Shown: positions 1 to 9,053, counted from the stretch's first letter. The stretch is DNA of 64,000 nucleotides from Kitasatospora aureofaciens (GCA_000720845.1 JODU01000018.1:173626-237625), one strand, 5' to 3'. Program-made: numbers and translations. The notes: generated by a model not told the origin, from the letters alone.

Positions 1-10
1 GGATGCGGGC

Positions 11-379
11 ATGGGTATACGCATGCTCCACCACCGGACGACACCGGCACGGGCACGCACCGACGGACCCGCCCGCGTGCCACTCCTCCCGGTCCCGGTC
101 TTCGCGCCGGGCGCAAGTACCGGTCGCACCCCCGCCACCCTCACCACGGTCCTGCGCCGCACCGCGACCGACCTCCGCCGAGGACTCGCCCGCCGGGGCG
201 CCGGAACCACCGCCCCGCGCGAGACACCCGCCTGGCGGCTGTGGGCCGACCTGGCCCGCGGCTACCTCGCCCTGGCCCTCACCCTGCTGCCGCGCCCCCG
301 GCCCGCCCGCACCTTCACCGTGTTCGTCGCGCCCGCCGACGCCCTCCGCGCGCGACCCGACGGACCGGCCCGGTACTGA
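11..379 (+). CDS. Small hypothetical protein
   Basis: This 122-residue frame has the strong third-position G/C bias of a real Streptomyces gene. I do not recognise a family. The protein is rich in Arg, Pro and Thr and has one short hydrophobic stretch near residues 85-97 (LARGYLALALTLL), too weak to call a membrane segment with confidence. The start is uncertain because the window edge is ten bases upstream; a second ATG in the same frame lies at 23. It is co-directional with the lytic transglycosylase gene 300 bases downstream, but too far away to assume one operon. Confidence 0.5.
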   Translation: MGIRMLHHRTTPARARTDGPARVPLLPVPVFAPGASTGRTPATLTTVLRRTATDLRRGLARRGAGTTAPRETPAWRLWADLARGYLALALTLLPRPRPARTFTVFVAPADALRARPDGPARY

Positions 380-682
380 TGCCGCCCCGGACGCCGCCCC
401 GGACGGCACGGCGGTCGCGCGACCGGGGGAACGGCAACGGAACTCCTCATATGGCCAAGTGGTGAATATCGGGCAGGAACGGGTGCCCGTGCAAAGCAAG
501 TTGTCGTAGGGTCGCCTGCGGCACCGTACTGGTCGAACGGACGACCACGGTGCCCGGAGGATCGCCGTGCAACCGTCTGCGCCGGTCGATCGTCACAACA
601 GGGCGGGCACAGCGGTACGACGGGCGAGTACGACAGCGGAAGACGGACGGACGCGCGGGCGTCCACGGGAGGGGTTCACTCT
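380..682 (+). other. Intergenic region with leader hairpin before the lytic transglycosylase
   Basis: This 303-base stretch holds no convincing gene. A -10-like TAGGGT lies at 507-512. A strong two-part hairpin follows: GGCACCGT at 520-527 pairs with ACGGTGCC at 547-554, and TGGTCG at 530-535 pairs with CGACC at 542-546. Immediately after it, GGAGG (556-560) is six bases from a GTG at 567 that would open a short frame out of phase with the downstream gene. This could be a regulatory leader; no riboswitch class was recognised. Confidence 0.4.
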
Positions 683-2452
683 ATGGTGGCGCATTTCGAC
701 AGGAGGCTCCGCAAGGCGGCGCTCACCACCACCGTGGCGGCGGTCGCGGTCGCGGCCCTGTCCGCGTCCCAGGCCCCCGAGGTGACGGCCGACGGCAACG
801 GCAGACAGACCACCGCCGACAACGCGCCGACGTCCGACACGTCCTCCGAGCAGAGCGCCACCGGCAACTCCCCGTACTACACCGACCTGCCGCCCCTCAA
901 CAGCCCCAACCCCGCCCCGACCACGGGCACCCCCTCCTCCCGGGGCTCCTCCGAGGCCGGCATCCCCGCCACCGTCCTCGACGCGTACAAGAAGGCCGAG
1001 TCGGAGCTGCGCCGGTCCAAGCCCGGCTGCAACCTGCCGTGGCAACTGCTCGCCGCCATCGGCAAGGTGGAGTCCGGTCAGGCCCGCGGCGGCCGCGTCG
1101 ACGCGGGCGGCACCACCATCGGCCGCATCATCGGCCCGCAGCTCGACGGCAACGGCTTCGCCCTCATCAAGGACACCGACAACGGCGTCTACGACGGCAA
1201 CAGCAGCTACGACAACGCCGTCGGCCCCATGCAGTTCATCCCGTCCACCTGGGCGTGGGCGGGCCGCGACGGCAACGGCGACGGCAAGGACGACCCCAAC
1301 AACGTCTACGACGCCGCGCTCGCCGCCGGCCACTACCTGTGCCGCAACGGCTGGGACCTGTCCGTCCAGGCCGACCTCAACCGCGCGATCCTCAGCTACA
1401 ACAACTCGCAGGACTACCTGAACACGGTCCTGTCGTGGCTGGAGCACTACCGCAGGGGCACCCACGAGATCCCGGACGGCACCGGCAGCCTCCCGGTCGG
1501 CCGCAGCGACGACCCCTTCACCGGCGTCAGCCCCTCACCGGGCCGCACGGGCGCGAACACGGGATCCCGGGCCCCGAGTACGGCATCGCCCAGCCCGGAC
1601 CCGTCCCCGAGCAAGCCGCCGGCCTCGGGCAAGCCCGGCACCGGGGGCCCGAGCACCAAGCCCCCCACGGAGCCGACGCCGCCGACCGGGAGCCCCGTGC
1701 CCAGCCCCACTCCCACCGACACGGTGCACCATTTGGAGAACGCCGGCACCACGGGGCTCACCGCGATCGCGGGCGACGCGTTCACCCAGCAGATCAGCAC
1801 CCGCGCCGAGACCAAGGCCGGAAAGGCCGTCGGCAAGGTGCGCATCCGCTTCACCGTCCTGGGCGACACGGACGCCACCTTCACCGGCGGCGAGAAGGTC
1901 GCCGCGGTCACCACCAACGCCTCCGGGGTGGCCGTCGCGCCCGCGCTGGTGGCGGGCGAGCAGACCGGCGAGTTCACCGTCCGCGCCACCGTGATCGGCC
2001 GCAGCGTCCCGGGCCTCGACTACAAGGCCACCGTCACCGAGCGCGTCGCCGACGCCCTCACCACCACCGGCGCGACGGAGCTGGCATGCACGCCGGGCGG
2101 CGAGTTCGCCGACCCGGTCACGGTGAAGGCCACGCTCAAGGGCGCCGTCGCGGACAAGGTCGCCGTCACCGCCACGCTCATCAAGTCCGGGGCCGACCCG
2201 ACCGAGAACGACAAGGGCCCCTACTTCAAGGACGCCGACGGAAAGGCCGTCCGGACGCTGGCCGGCCGGAAGACCGACGCCAAGGGCCTGCTGGAGCTGC
2301 CGAAGCTGTACGCCGACGACGCCGAGGGCTCCTACGTCATCCGTCTCACCACGGCGGGCGGCGCACAACTCGACATCACCCTGAAGGTGGCCAAGGCGCC
2401 CGAACCGACGCCGGACCCGTCGACCGAGCCGTCGACGCAGCCGGAGGCGTAG
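683..2452 (+). CDS. Secreted lytic transglycosylase with C-terminal Ig-like domains
   Basis: Probable extracellular peptidoglycan lytic transglycosylase that cleaves the MurNAc-GlcNAc bond during wall turnover. It is 589 residues long. Residues 1-36 form a Sec signal peptide (basic start, then an Ala/Val-rich core). The SLT-type catalytic domain spans about residues 95-265; the likely catalytic Glu is in GKVESG, and AVGPMQFIPSTW and ILSYNNS are typical of the MltB-like branch. A Pro/Ser/Thr-rich linker (about 275-350) leads to repeated Ig-like beta domains (about 350-570), probably for wall attachment or spacing. The ATG was chosen because GGGAGGGG stands eight bases upstream. The gene is convergent with hrpB and shares its terminator. 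Confidence 0.88.
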   Translation: MVAHFDRRLRKAALTTTVAAVAVAALSASQAPEVTADGNGRQTTADNAPTSDTSSEQSATGNSPYYTDLPPLNSPNPAPTTGTPSSRGSSEAGIPATVLDAYKKAESELRRSKPGCNLPWQLLAAIGKVESGQARGGRVDAGGTTIGRIIGPQLDGNGFALIKDTDNGVYDGNSSYDNAVGPMQFIPSTWAWAGRDGNGDGKDDPNNVYDAALAAGHYLCRNGWDLSVQADLNRAILSYNNSQDYLNTVLSWLEHYRRGTHEIPDGTGSLPVGRSDDPFTGVSPSPGRTGANTGSRAPSTASPSPDPSPSKPPASGKPGTGGPSTKPPTEPTPPTGSPVPSPTPTDTVHHLENAGTTGLTAIAGDAFTQQISTRAETKAGKAVGKVRIRFTVLGDTDATFTGGEKVAAVTTNASGVAVAPALVAGEQTGEFTVRATVIGRSVPGLDYKATVTERVADALTTTGATELACTPGGEFADPVTVKATLKGAVADKVAVTATLIKSGADPTENDKGPYFKDADGKAVRTLAGRKTDAKGLLELPKLYADDAEGSYVIRLTTAGGAQLDITLKVAKAPEPTPDPSTEPSTQPEA

Positions 2453-2462
2453 GCACCGTCCC

Positions 2463-2488
2463 GCCCGGCGGGGCGCTCCCCGCCGGGC
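2463..2488. terminator. Bidirectional terminator between lytic transglycosylase and hrpB
   Basis: A perfect 11-bp stem, GCCCGGCGGGG at 2463-2473 and its complement at 2478-2488, closes a CGCT loop. It sits exactly between two convergent stop codons, so it can serve both transcripts. There is no U tract, as is usual in Streptomyces. Confidence 0.75.
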
Positions 2489-2492
2489 CCGG

Positions 2493-5171
2493 TCACTTGC
2501 CGAGCCGCGCCTTGGTGTACCGCGTCGGCTCCGCCGTGGCCGGGTCCTCGGGCCACGGATGCTTCGGGTACCGGCCGCGCAGCTCCGCGCGTACGCCCTT
2601 GTAGCCGTCCTTCCAGAAGGAGGCCAGGTCGGCGGTGACCGCGGCGGGGCGGCCGGCGGGGGAGAGCAGATGCACGAGGAGCGGCACCCCGGCGATCCCG
2701 GGTGACCGCTGGAGCCCGAACATCTCCTGCAACTTCACGGCGAGTACGGGCCGTTCGGGATCGTCGTAGTCGATCCGGATCCTGGACCCACTGGGGACCA
2801 GGATCCGCTCGGGGGCCAGCTCGTCGAGCCGCGCCGCTTCCCCGGACGCCCAGGGCAGCAGCCGCGACAGCGCCTGTACGGCGTCGATCCGGCCCAGGTC
2901 GGCCCGCCGCCGGGCGCGGCTCAGCTCGGGTTCCAGCCACTCGTCCGCGCGCGCGAGCAGCGTGTCGTCGGTGACGTCCGGCCAGGGCTCACCGATGTGC
3001 CGCCGCAGGAACGCGAGCCGCTTGCGCAGCAGGTCGGCGTCGGCCGAGCGGCGCAGCAGCCCGAGCCCCTCCCGCCGCAGCCCCTCCAGCAGCGCGCCCC
3101 GTACGAGGGCGGGGTCGGCGCCGGTGAGGGGCCGCACCGCCAGTTCCACCGCCCCGAGCCGTTCGACCCGCCGGGCCACCACGTCGCCGTCGGCCCAGTG
3201 CACCTCGTCCCGCTCGGTCAGCAGTGCTCCCGCCGCGAGCCGGGCGGTCTCCTCGTCGACGGCCGCTGCGAGTTGCACGCGCGCGTGCCCCCGGCCCACG
3301 GGCCGGTCGGCCACGGCCACGGCGATCCACGGCGCTCCCCGCAGCGCGGACGCCTCCGGCAGCTCCGCCCGCGTACCGGACACCATCAGGTACGAACCGC
3401 CGTCCTTCCTGGCCACCCGCTCGGGAAACGCCAGAGCGGCCACCAGCCCGGCGAGAACCTCGTCGCCGGCTCGCTGCCCGTCCCCGCCGTCCCCGTCCTG
3501 AACGGCGGCCCGCAGCCGCCGCACCTCGGCCCGCCACCGTGCCCCGTACGCGTCCCCGCCCCGCCGAGCCGCCCGCAGCACGGACACCAGGTCGTCCCCG
3601 TACTCCCGCGGCGGCTCCTCACTCAACAGCCCCACCACCTCGGCCACCACCTCACCCCCGCCCGACCCGGCGACGTCCGCCGGGAAGCCGCCCGCGCGGG
3701 ATCCGCCGGGCCGTGGCCCGCCCGCCTCGGAGCCGCCCCCAGGGGTGGCACCCGTGCCCGGGGGCCGTGCGCCGGTGTGGTCCGTGGGTGCCGCCGTCGC
3801 CGAGGCGGCCCGGGGTGACATCTCCGTGCTCAGTTCCGCCGCGTCCAGGAGGGCGCGGCCCAGCCGGGGGTGCAGGCCGAGGCGGGCCAGTCGTGCGCCT
3901 CGCTCCGTCGCCCGGCCGGCGGAGTCCACCGCGCCGACCGCCTCCAGCACCGACCGGGCGGCCGTCATCGCCCCGCCCGGCGGCGGATCGAGGAGCGCCA
4001 GACCGGACGCGTCCGGATCGCCCCAGCAGGCCGCCTGCAACGCGAACGCCGTCAGGTCGGCCACCTTGATCTCCGGTGCCGGGAACCGCGGCATACGGGC
4101 GTCCTCCGCCTCCGCCCAGCAGCGGTACACCACCCCCGGCGCCTCGCGGCCGGCCCGGCCCGCCCGCTGCCGGGCCGCCGCCCGCGAGGCCCGCACCGTC
4201 GTCAGCGAGCTGAGCCCGCGCGCGTGGTCCACCCGCGGCTCCCGCGCCAGCCCCGCGTCCACGACCACCCGGACACCCGGGACCGTCAGCGACGACTCGG
4301 CCACCGAGGTCGCCAGCACCACCCTGCGCCGCGCCCCGGGCGCCAGCACCGCGTCCTGCACCGCTGCGGGCGCCCGGCCGTGCACCTGGAGCACGTCCAC
4401 GTCCCCGAGGCCCGACAGCCGACCCGCCACGCGGGAGATCTCCCCGACCCCCGGCAGGAAGCACAGGACGTCCCCGTCCCGTTCGGCCAGCGCCCGCCGC
4501 ACCACCGAGGCCACGTGCGCCAGCAGCGCCGGGTCCACCCGCATCCCGTGCGGCGGCCGCGCCGGCCGCACCGGCGGCGCCCACACGACCTCGACCGGGT
4601 ACGACACGCCCCGCGCCTCGACGACCGGCGCGTCGCCCAGCAGCCGCGACCAGCCCTCGGCGTCGGTCGTCGCCGACGCGGCCACCAGCCGCAGCTCGGG
4701 CCGCAGGGCCTGCCGCACGTCCCACAGGAACGCCGCCGACGTGTCCGCGTCCAGATGCCGCTCGTGGCACTCGTCCAGCACCACCGCGTCGACGCCCGTC
4801 AGCTCCTGGTCCCGCTGGAGCCGCTGGAGCAGCACGCCGGTCGTGACGACCTCCACGCGCGTGTGGCGCCCGACGACCCGCTCCCCGCGCACGGTGTAGC
4901 CGACACTCGCGCCCGGCTTCTCACCCAGCAGCCACGCCATCCGCCGGGCCGCCGCCCGCGCCGCGATCCGCCGCGGCTCGGCCACGACCACACGCCGCGC
5001 GGGAGCCTCACCGCCGCCCAGCAGCCCCGCCAGAGCCAGCGGCACCAGCGTCGTCTTGCCGGTGCCGGGCGGCGCGACCAGCACCGCCGTGCCGTGCCCC
5101 TCCAGGGCGTCGTGCAGCGCGGGCAGGGCACCGCGCACGGGCAGCGCGTCCAGGGCGTCGTAACGGATCAC
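2493..5171 (-). CDS. hrpB: ATP-dependent RNA helicase HrpB
   Basis: DEAH-box superfamily 2 helicase of the HrpB type, 892 residues, acting on RNA in the cytoplasm; its physiological substrate is poorly defined in the family. Walker A is PPGTGKT (about 34-40), the DEAH-type Walker B is DECHERH, the SAT motif and the QRAGRAGR motif VI are intact, and the C-terminal third is the HrpB-specific region. The GTG start at 5171 gives MIRYDALDALPV, the usual beginning of the family. A Gly/Pro-rich low-complexity stretch at about residues 447-507 (bases 3650-3830) interrupts the middle of the protein. It is convergent with the lytic transglycosylase and stands alone on its strand. Confidence 0.93.
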   Translation of the reverse strand: MIRYDALDALPVRGALPALHDALEGHGTAVLVAPPGTGKTTLVPLALAGLLGGGEAPARRVVVAEPRRIAARAAARRMAWLLGEKPGASVGYTVRGERVVGRHTRVEVVTTGVLLQRLQRDQELTGVDAVVLDECHERHLDADTSAAFLWDVRQALRPELRLVAASATTDAEGWSRLLGDAPVVEARGVSYPVEVVWAPPVRPARPPHGMRVDPALLAHVASVVRRALAERDGDVLCFLPGVGEISRVAGRLSGLGDVDVLQVHGRAPAAVQDAVLAPGARRRVVLATSVAESSLTVPGVRVVVDAGLAREPRVDHARGLSSLTTVRASRAAARQRAGRAGREAPGVVYRCWAEAEDARMPRFPAPEIKVADLTAFALQAACWGDPDASGLALLDPPPGGAMTAARSVLEAVGAVDSAGRATERGARLARLGLHPRLGRALLDAAELSTEMSPRAASATAAPTDHTGARPPGTGATPGGGSEAGGPRPGGSRAGGFPADVAGSGGGEVVAEVVGLLSEEPPREYGDDLVSVLRAARRGGDAYGARWRAEVRRLRAAVQDGDGGDGQRAGDEVLAGLVAALAFPERVARKDGGSYLMVSGTRAELPEASALRGAPWIAVAVADRPVGRGHARVQLAAAVDEETARLAAGALLTERDEVHWADGDVVARRVERLGAVELAVRPLTGADPALVRGALLEGLRREGLGLLRRSADADLLRKRLAFLRRHIGEPWPDVTDDTLLARADEWLEPELSRARRRADLGRIDAVQALSRLLPWASGEAARLDELAPERILVPSGSRIRIDYDDPERPVLAVKLQEMFGLQRSPGIAGVPLLVHLLSPAGRPAAVTADLASFWKDGYKGVRAELRGRYPKHPWPEDPATAEPTRYTKARLGK

Positions 5172-5238
5172 GCCCCCAGTGTCGTACGTCCGGGAAAGCG
5201 CCCTCCCACGCGCGCGGGCACCCGCGTGGCGGTACGGC

Positions 5239-6072
5239 TCAGTCGCGCTCGCAGACGAAGATCGCCGTCCCCGGGATCAGGTGCCCGCGCAGCGGCGACC
5301 AGCCGCCCCACTCCGAGGTGTTCCAGTCCGGCCACTCCGGCTCCACGAGGTCCACCAGGCGGAACCCCGATGTCACCACGTCCCGCACGCGGTCACCGAG
5401 CGTCCTGTGGTGCTCGACGTACACCGCCAGGCCCTCGTCGTCCTGCTCGACGTACGGCGTCCGGTCGAAGTACGAGGCGGACACCGACAGCCCCTCGGGG
5501 CCCGGCTCGTCCGGGAACGCCCAGCGCAGCGGATGCGTCACGGAGAAGACGAAGCGGCCGCCGGGCCGCAGCACCCGCCGCACCTCCCGCAGCACCAGCC
5601 GCGGGTCGGCGACGAACGGCAGCGCCCCGTACGCCGAACACGCCAGGTCGAACGAACCGTCCGCGAAGGGCAGCACCGACGCGTCGGCACACACCAGGGG
5701 GAACGAGCCGCCGATGCGCAGGGCGTGCTGGAGCTGGCGGTGGGAGAGGTCCAGGGCCACCGGACGGGCCCCCTGAGCGGTCAGCCAGCGCGAACACTGG
5801 GCGGCGCCGGCGCCGATCTCCAGGACGTCCTTGCCTTTCAGCTCCTCGGACGGGCCGAGCAGCTCGGCCTCCACCTCGTCCAGGCCCTCGGGACACCACA
5901 CGAAGCGGTCGTCGCCGAGGAAGGTGCCGTGCTCGGTCTGGTACTCGTCCGCGTTCCGGTCCCACCAGCCGCGGTTGGCGCGGGAACTCTCCGCGACACC
6001 GGCGGCACGCCGGGTGGCCTCGGGCTCTGGTCCGTCGGTTCCTTCGGCCTCGGACGTTACGGGCTCTTGGAT
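5239..6072 (-). CDS. Class I SAM-dependent methyltransferase (probable AUC start)
   Basis: Rossmann-fold methyltransferase. VLEIGAGAAQCSRWL is motif I, and LREVRRVLRPGGRFVFSVTHP is the post-motif region of the UbiE-like Methyltransf_11 group; the substrate is unknown. Counting from a canonical start the protein would begin at the GTG at 5901. The frame stays open upstream, however, and encodes a sensible sequence, SRANRGWWDRNADEY then HGTFLGDDRFVW, which I recognise as the usual N-terminus of this family. No ATG, GTG, TTG or CTG exists in that extension before an in-frame TGA at 6127-6129. GAGGGAG (6079-6085 on the minus strand) lies six bases before an ATC codon at 6070-6072, so initiation at AUC (277 residues) is the best explanation. 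A lost canonical start is the alternative. Confidence 0.75.
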   Translation of the reverse strand: MQEPVTSEAEGTDGPEPEATRRAAGVAESSRANRGWWDRNADEYQTEHGTFLGDDRFVWCPEGLDEVEAELLGPSEELKGKDVLEIGAGAAQCSRWLTAQGARPVALDLSHRQLQHALRIGGSFPLVCADASVLPFADGSFDLACSAYGALPFVADPRLVLREVRRVLRPGGRFVFSVTHPLRWAFPDEPGPEGLSVSASYFDRTPYVEQDDEGLAVYVEHHRTLGDRVRDVVTSGFRLVDLVEPEWPDWNTSEWGGWSPLRGHLIPGTAIFVCERD

Positions 6073-6220
6073 GACCGGCTCCCTCGTACTAGTCTGCGGG
6101 CTCTTCCGTGCCGCCCGCCCCGCGTGTCACGCAAGGGGCATCCAGGGGTCCATGTGGCCTCGGGAGACGGCTTTTGTGCCGGGATTGCGACGATCCGCCC
6201 CGGGTGTGCGGCTTCGCGCA

Positions 6221-6249
6221 TTGACCCTGCCCGGCTGCCCCCGTATGCT
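6221..6249 (+). promoter_or_regulatory. Vegetative (HrdB-type) promoter of rpsA
   Basis: TTGACC (6221-6226), a 17-base spacer and TATGCT (6244-6249) form a near-consensus housekeeping promoter. It faces rpsA and would start transcription near 6256. Confidence 0.75.
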
Positions 6250-6255
6250 ACAAGT

Positions 6256-6446
6256 TGCGCTGCGGGCCTGCGCACCTCAGACGTAGCAGGTCGCGCTCGC
6301 ATCTGTTGTATGTCCCCTCGGTTCTCGAGGTGTCACCCCTGGTTTCGGTGACGCTTCCTTGGCTGTCCGGCTTCTGCAGAGCGAAACGGGCTCCCGGCGT
6401 AAGCAGTACCTACGACTTCAATGTCCGTACCGGAGCCCTTTCCCAC
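6256..6446 (+). other. Long 5' leader of rpsA
   Basis: The promoter above implies an untranslated leader of about 190 bases. With the divergent upstream part (6073-6220), this 374-base gap holds no other gene. The frame of rpsA stays open upstream to about 6255, but the ribosome binding site and S1 homology place the start at 6447. Ribosomal protein S1 in other bacteria represses its own mRNA through leader structure, so this leader is a candidate autoregulatory site; no specific structure is proven here. Confidence 0.45.
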
Positions 6447-7955
6447 ATGACGAGCAGCACCGAGACCACCGCCACCACCCCGCAGGTTGCGGTCAACGAC
6501 ATCGGTAACGAGGAAGCCTTCCTCGCCGCGATCGACGAGACGATCAAGTACTTCAACGACGGCGACATCGTCGACGGCGTCATCGTGAAGGTCGACCGGG
6601 ACGAGGTCCTGCTCGACATCGGTTACAAGACCGAAGGTGTCATCCCGAGCCGCGAGCTCTCGATCAAGCACGACGTCGACCCCAACGAGGTCGTCGCCGT
6701 CGGTGACGAGATCGAGGCCCTTGTCCTCCAGAAGGAGGACAAGGAAGGCCGCCTGATCCTCTCGAAGAAGCGCGCCCAGTACGAGCGGGCCTGGGGCACC
6801 ATCGAGAAGATCAAGGAAGAGGACGGCATCGTCACCGGTACCGTCATCGAGGTCGTCAAGGGTGGTCTCATCCTCGACATCGGCCTCCGCGGCTTCCTCC
6901 CGGCCTCCCTGGTCGAGATGCGCCGCGTCCGCGACCTCCAGCCCTACGTGGGCAAGGAGCTCGAGGCGAAGATCATCGAGCTGGACAAGAACCGCAACAA
7001 CGTGGTCCTGTCCCGCCGTGCCTGGCTGGAGCAGACCCAGTCCGAGGTCCGCCAGACGTTCCTCACCACCCTCCAGAAGGGTCAGGTCCGTTCCGGCGTC
7101 GTCTCCTCGATCGTCAACTTCGGTGCCTTCGTGGACCTGGGTGGCGTCGACGGTCTGGTCCACGTCTCCGAGCTGTCCTGGAAGCACATCGACCACCCCT
7201 CCGAGGTTGTCGAGGTCGGCCAGGAGGTCACCGTCGAGGTCCTCGACGTCGACATGGACCGCGAGCGTGTCTCCCTGTCGCTGAAGGCGACCCAGGAAGA
7301 CCCGTGGCAGCAGTTCGCCCGCACCCACCAGATCGGCCAGGTCGTGCCCGGCAAGGTCACGAAGCTGGTGCCGTTCGGTGCGTTCGTCCGCGTGGACGAG
7401 GGCATCGAGGGTCTGGTCCACATCTCCGAGCTGGCCGAGCGCCACGTGGAGATCCCGGAGCAGGTCGTCCAGGTCAACGACGAGATCTTCGTCAAGGTCA
7501 TCGACATCGACCTCGAGCGCCGCCGCATCAGCCTCTCGCTGAAGCAGGCCAACGAGGCCTTCGGTGCCGACCCGTCCACGGTCGAGTTCGACCCGACCCT
7601 GTACGGCATGGCCGCGTCCTACGACGACCAGGGCAACTACATCTACCCCGAGGGCTTCGACCCCGAGACCAACGACTGGCTCGAGGGCTACGAGACCCAG
7701 CGCGAGGCGTGGGAGACGCAGTACGCCGAGGCCCAGCAGCGCTTCGAGCAGCACCAGGCGCAGGTCATCAAGTCCCGCGAGGCGGACGAGAAGGCCGCTG
7801 CCGAGGGTGTCGACACCGCGGGTGCGGCTCCGGTCGCGTCCGGTGGTGGCGGCGGCGGCTCGTACTCCTCCGAGGGCGGCGACAACTCCGGCGCCCTGGC
7901 GTCGGACGAGGCGCTGGCCGCGCTGCGCGAGAAGCTGGCCGGCGGCCAGAGCTGA
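6447..7955 (+). CDS. rpsA: 30S ribosomal protein S1
   Basis: Ribosomal protein S1, 502 residues, which helps mRNA bind to the 30S subunit. Four S1 RNA-binding (OB-fold) repeats are visible at about residues 36-105, 123-189, 210-278 and 294-364, the number normal for actinobacteria (E. coli has six). The last two carry VNFGAFVDLGGVDGLVHVSEL and the matching VPFGAFVRVDEGIEGLVHISEL. The C-terminal 100 residues are acidic and Gly-rich, with a run of six glycines, and are probably disordered. ATG 6447 is preceded by CGGAG. Codon use is highly biased, as expected for an abundant protein. Transcription comes from the promoter at 6221-6249 and ends at the hairpin at 8010. Confidence 0.97.
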   Translation: MTSSTETTATTPQVAVNDIGNEEAFLAAIDETIKYFNDGDIVDGVIVKVDRDEVLLDIGYKTEGVIPSRELSIKHDVDPNEVVAVGDEIEALVLQKEDKEGRLILSKKRAQYERAWGTIEKIKEEDGIVTGTVIEVVKGGLILDIGLRGFLPASLVEMRRVRDLQPYVGKELEAKIIELDKNRNNVVLSRRAWLEQTQSEVRQTFLTTLQKGQVRSGVVSSIVNFGAFVDLGGVDGLVHVSELSWKHIDHPSEVVEVGQEVTVEVLDVDMDRERVSLSLKATQEDPWQQFARTHQIGQVVPGKVTKLVPFGAFVRVDEGIEGLVHISELAERHVEIPEQVVQVNDEIFVKVIDIDLERRRISLSLKQANEAFGADPSTVEFDPTLYGMAASYDDQGNYIYPEGFDPETNDWLEGYETQREAWETQYAEAQQRFEQHQAQVIKSREADEKAAAEGVDTAGAAPVASGGGGGGSYSSEGGDNSGALASDEALAALREKLAGGQS

Positions 7956-8009
7956 AGCTCTGAGCACCGACCGCTGACACACAGCGGTTGAAGCACAGCG
8001 GCAGACCGA

Positions 8010-8037
8010 GGGGCCGCACCTTCCGAGGTGCGGCCCC
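8010..8037 (+). terminator. rpsA terminator
   Basis: A perfect 12-bp stem, GGGGCCGCACCT at 8010-8021 and its complement at 8026-8037, has a TCCG tetraloop and is followed by TTCGG. It lies 55 bases after the rpsA stop. Confidence 0.85.
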
Positions 8038-8114
8038 TTCGGTGTGTCCTCCCGGGAATGCCCCACGCCGCAAGGGCGTTGTGACATACGAACACGAGGA
8101 GGGGAGCGGTCACT

Positions 8115-9053
8115 GTGCTTGATCCGCAGGATTTGTACGCCTGGGAGCCGAAGGGCCTTGCCGTCGTCGACATGGCACTCGCCCAGGAGTCGGCCGGACT
8201 GGTCATGCTGTACCACTTCGACGGATACATCGATGCCGGGGAGACGGGCGACCAGATCGTCGACCAGGTGCTCGACTCGCTGCCCCACCAGGTCGTCGCC
8301 CGCTTCGACCACGACCGGCTCGTGGACTACCGCGCGCGTCGGCCGCTGCTGACCTTCAAGCGGGACACCTGGTCGGACTACGAGGAACCCACCATCGAGG
8401 TGCGACTCGTGCAGGACGCCACCGGGGCGCCCTTCCTGCTCCTGTCGGGCCCCGAGCCGGACGTCGAGTGGGAGCGCTTCGCGGCCGCCGTGGGGCAGAT
8501 CGTGGAGCGGCTCGGCGTCCGCCTGTCGGTCAGCTTCCACGGCATCCCGATGGGCGTCCCGCACACCCGCCCCGTCGGCATTACCCCGCACGGCAGCCGC
8601 ACCGACCTCGTGCCGGGCCACCGCAGCCCCTTCGAAGAGGCGCAGGTCCCCGGCAGCGCGGAGGCACTCGTCGAGTACCGGCTCGCGCAGGCCGGCCACG
8701 ACGTGCTCGGCGTCGCCGCGCACGTCCCGCACTACATCGCCCGCTCCGCGTACCCGGACGCGGCGCTGACCGTCCTGGAGGCGATCACCGCGGCGACCGG
8801 TCTGGTCCTGCCGGGCATCGCGCACTCCCTGCGCACGGACGCCCACCGCACCCAGACGGAGATCGACCGGCAGATCCAGGAGGGCGACGAGGAACTCACC
8901 GCCCTCGTCCAGGGCCTGGAGCACCAGTACGACGCGGCCGCCGGCGCCGAGACGCGGGGCAACATGCTGGCCGAACCCGTCGAGATCCCGTCCGCGGACG
9001 AGATCGGCCGCGAGTTCGAACGGTTCCTCGCGGAGCGGGAGGGCGACGGCTGA
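8115..9053 (+). CDS. PAC2 family protein
   Basis: A 312-residue member of the PAC2 (proteasome assembly chaperone 2-like) family, conserved across actinobacteria. Its molecular role is not established; a link to the mycobacterial-type proteasome has been suggested from the fold. Family features seen are the N-terminal LVMLYHFDGYIDAGETG and the central LSVSFHGIPMGVPHTRP with TPHGSR. GTG 8115 is chosen because GAGGAGGGG lies about ten bases upstream. It is 33 bases before coaE and probably co-transcribed. Confidence 0.8.
   Translation: MLDPQDLYAWEPKGLAVVDMALAQESAGLVMLYHFDGYIDAGETGDQIVDQVLDSLPHQVVARFDHDRLVDYRARRPLLTFKRDTWSDYEEPTIEVRLVQDATGAPFLLLSGPEPDVEWERFAAAVGQIVERLGVRLSVSFHGIPMGVPHTRPVGITPHGSRTDLVPGHRSPFEEAQVPGSAEALVEYRLAQAGHDVLGVAAHVPHYIARSAYPDAALTVLEAITAATGLVLPGIAHSLRTDAHRTQTEIDRQIQEGDEELTALVQGLEHQYDAAAGAETRGNMLAEPVEIPSADEIGREFERFLAEREGDG

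Noticed and set aside
476..512. GGAAC-N19-GTT, SigR-like promoter before the lytic transglycosylase
   Set aside because: The -35 has C instead of T, and the overlapping TAGGGT explains a promoter equally well; not strong enough to call.
501..512. TTGTCGTAG before the lytic transglycosylase as a damage promoter
   Set aside because: No TAnnnT lies eight bases downstream; the TAG belongs to an ordinary -10-like element.
2500..5170. Long open frames opposite hrpB
   Set aside because: Shadow frames of a high-GC gene: Arg/Pro-rich, no motifs, and hrpB itself is unmistakable.
6255..6446. In-frame N-terminal extension of ribosomal protein S1
   Set aside because: No Shine-Dalgarno, composition unlike S1, and the 502-residue form from ATG 6447 is the family length.
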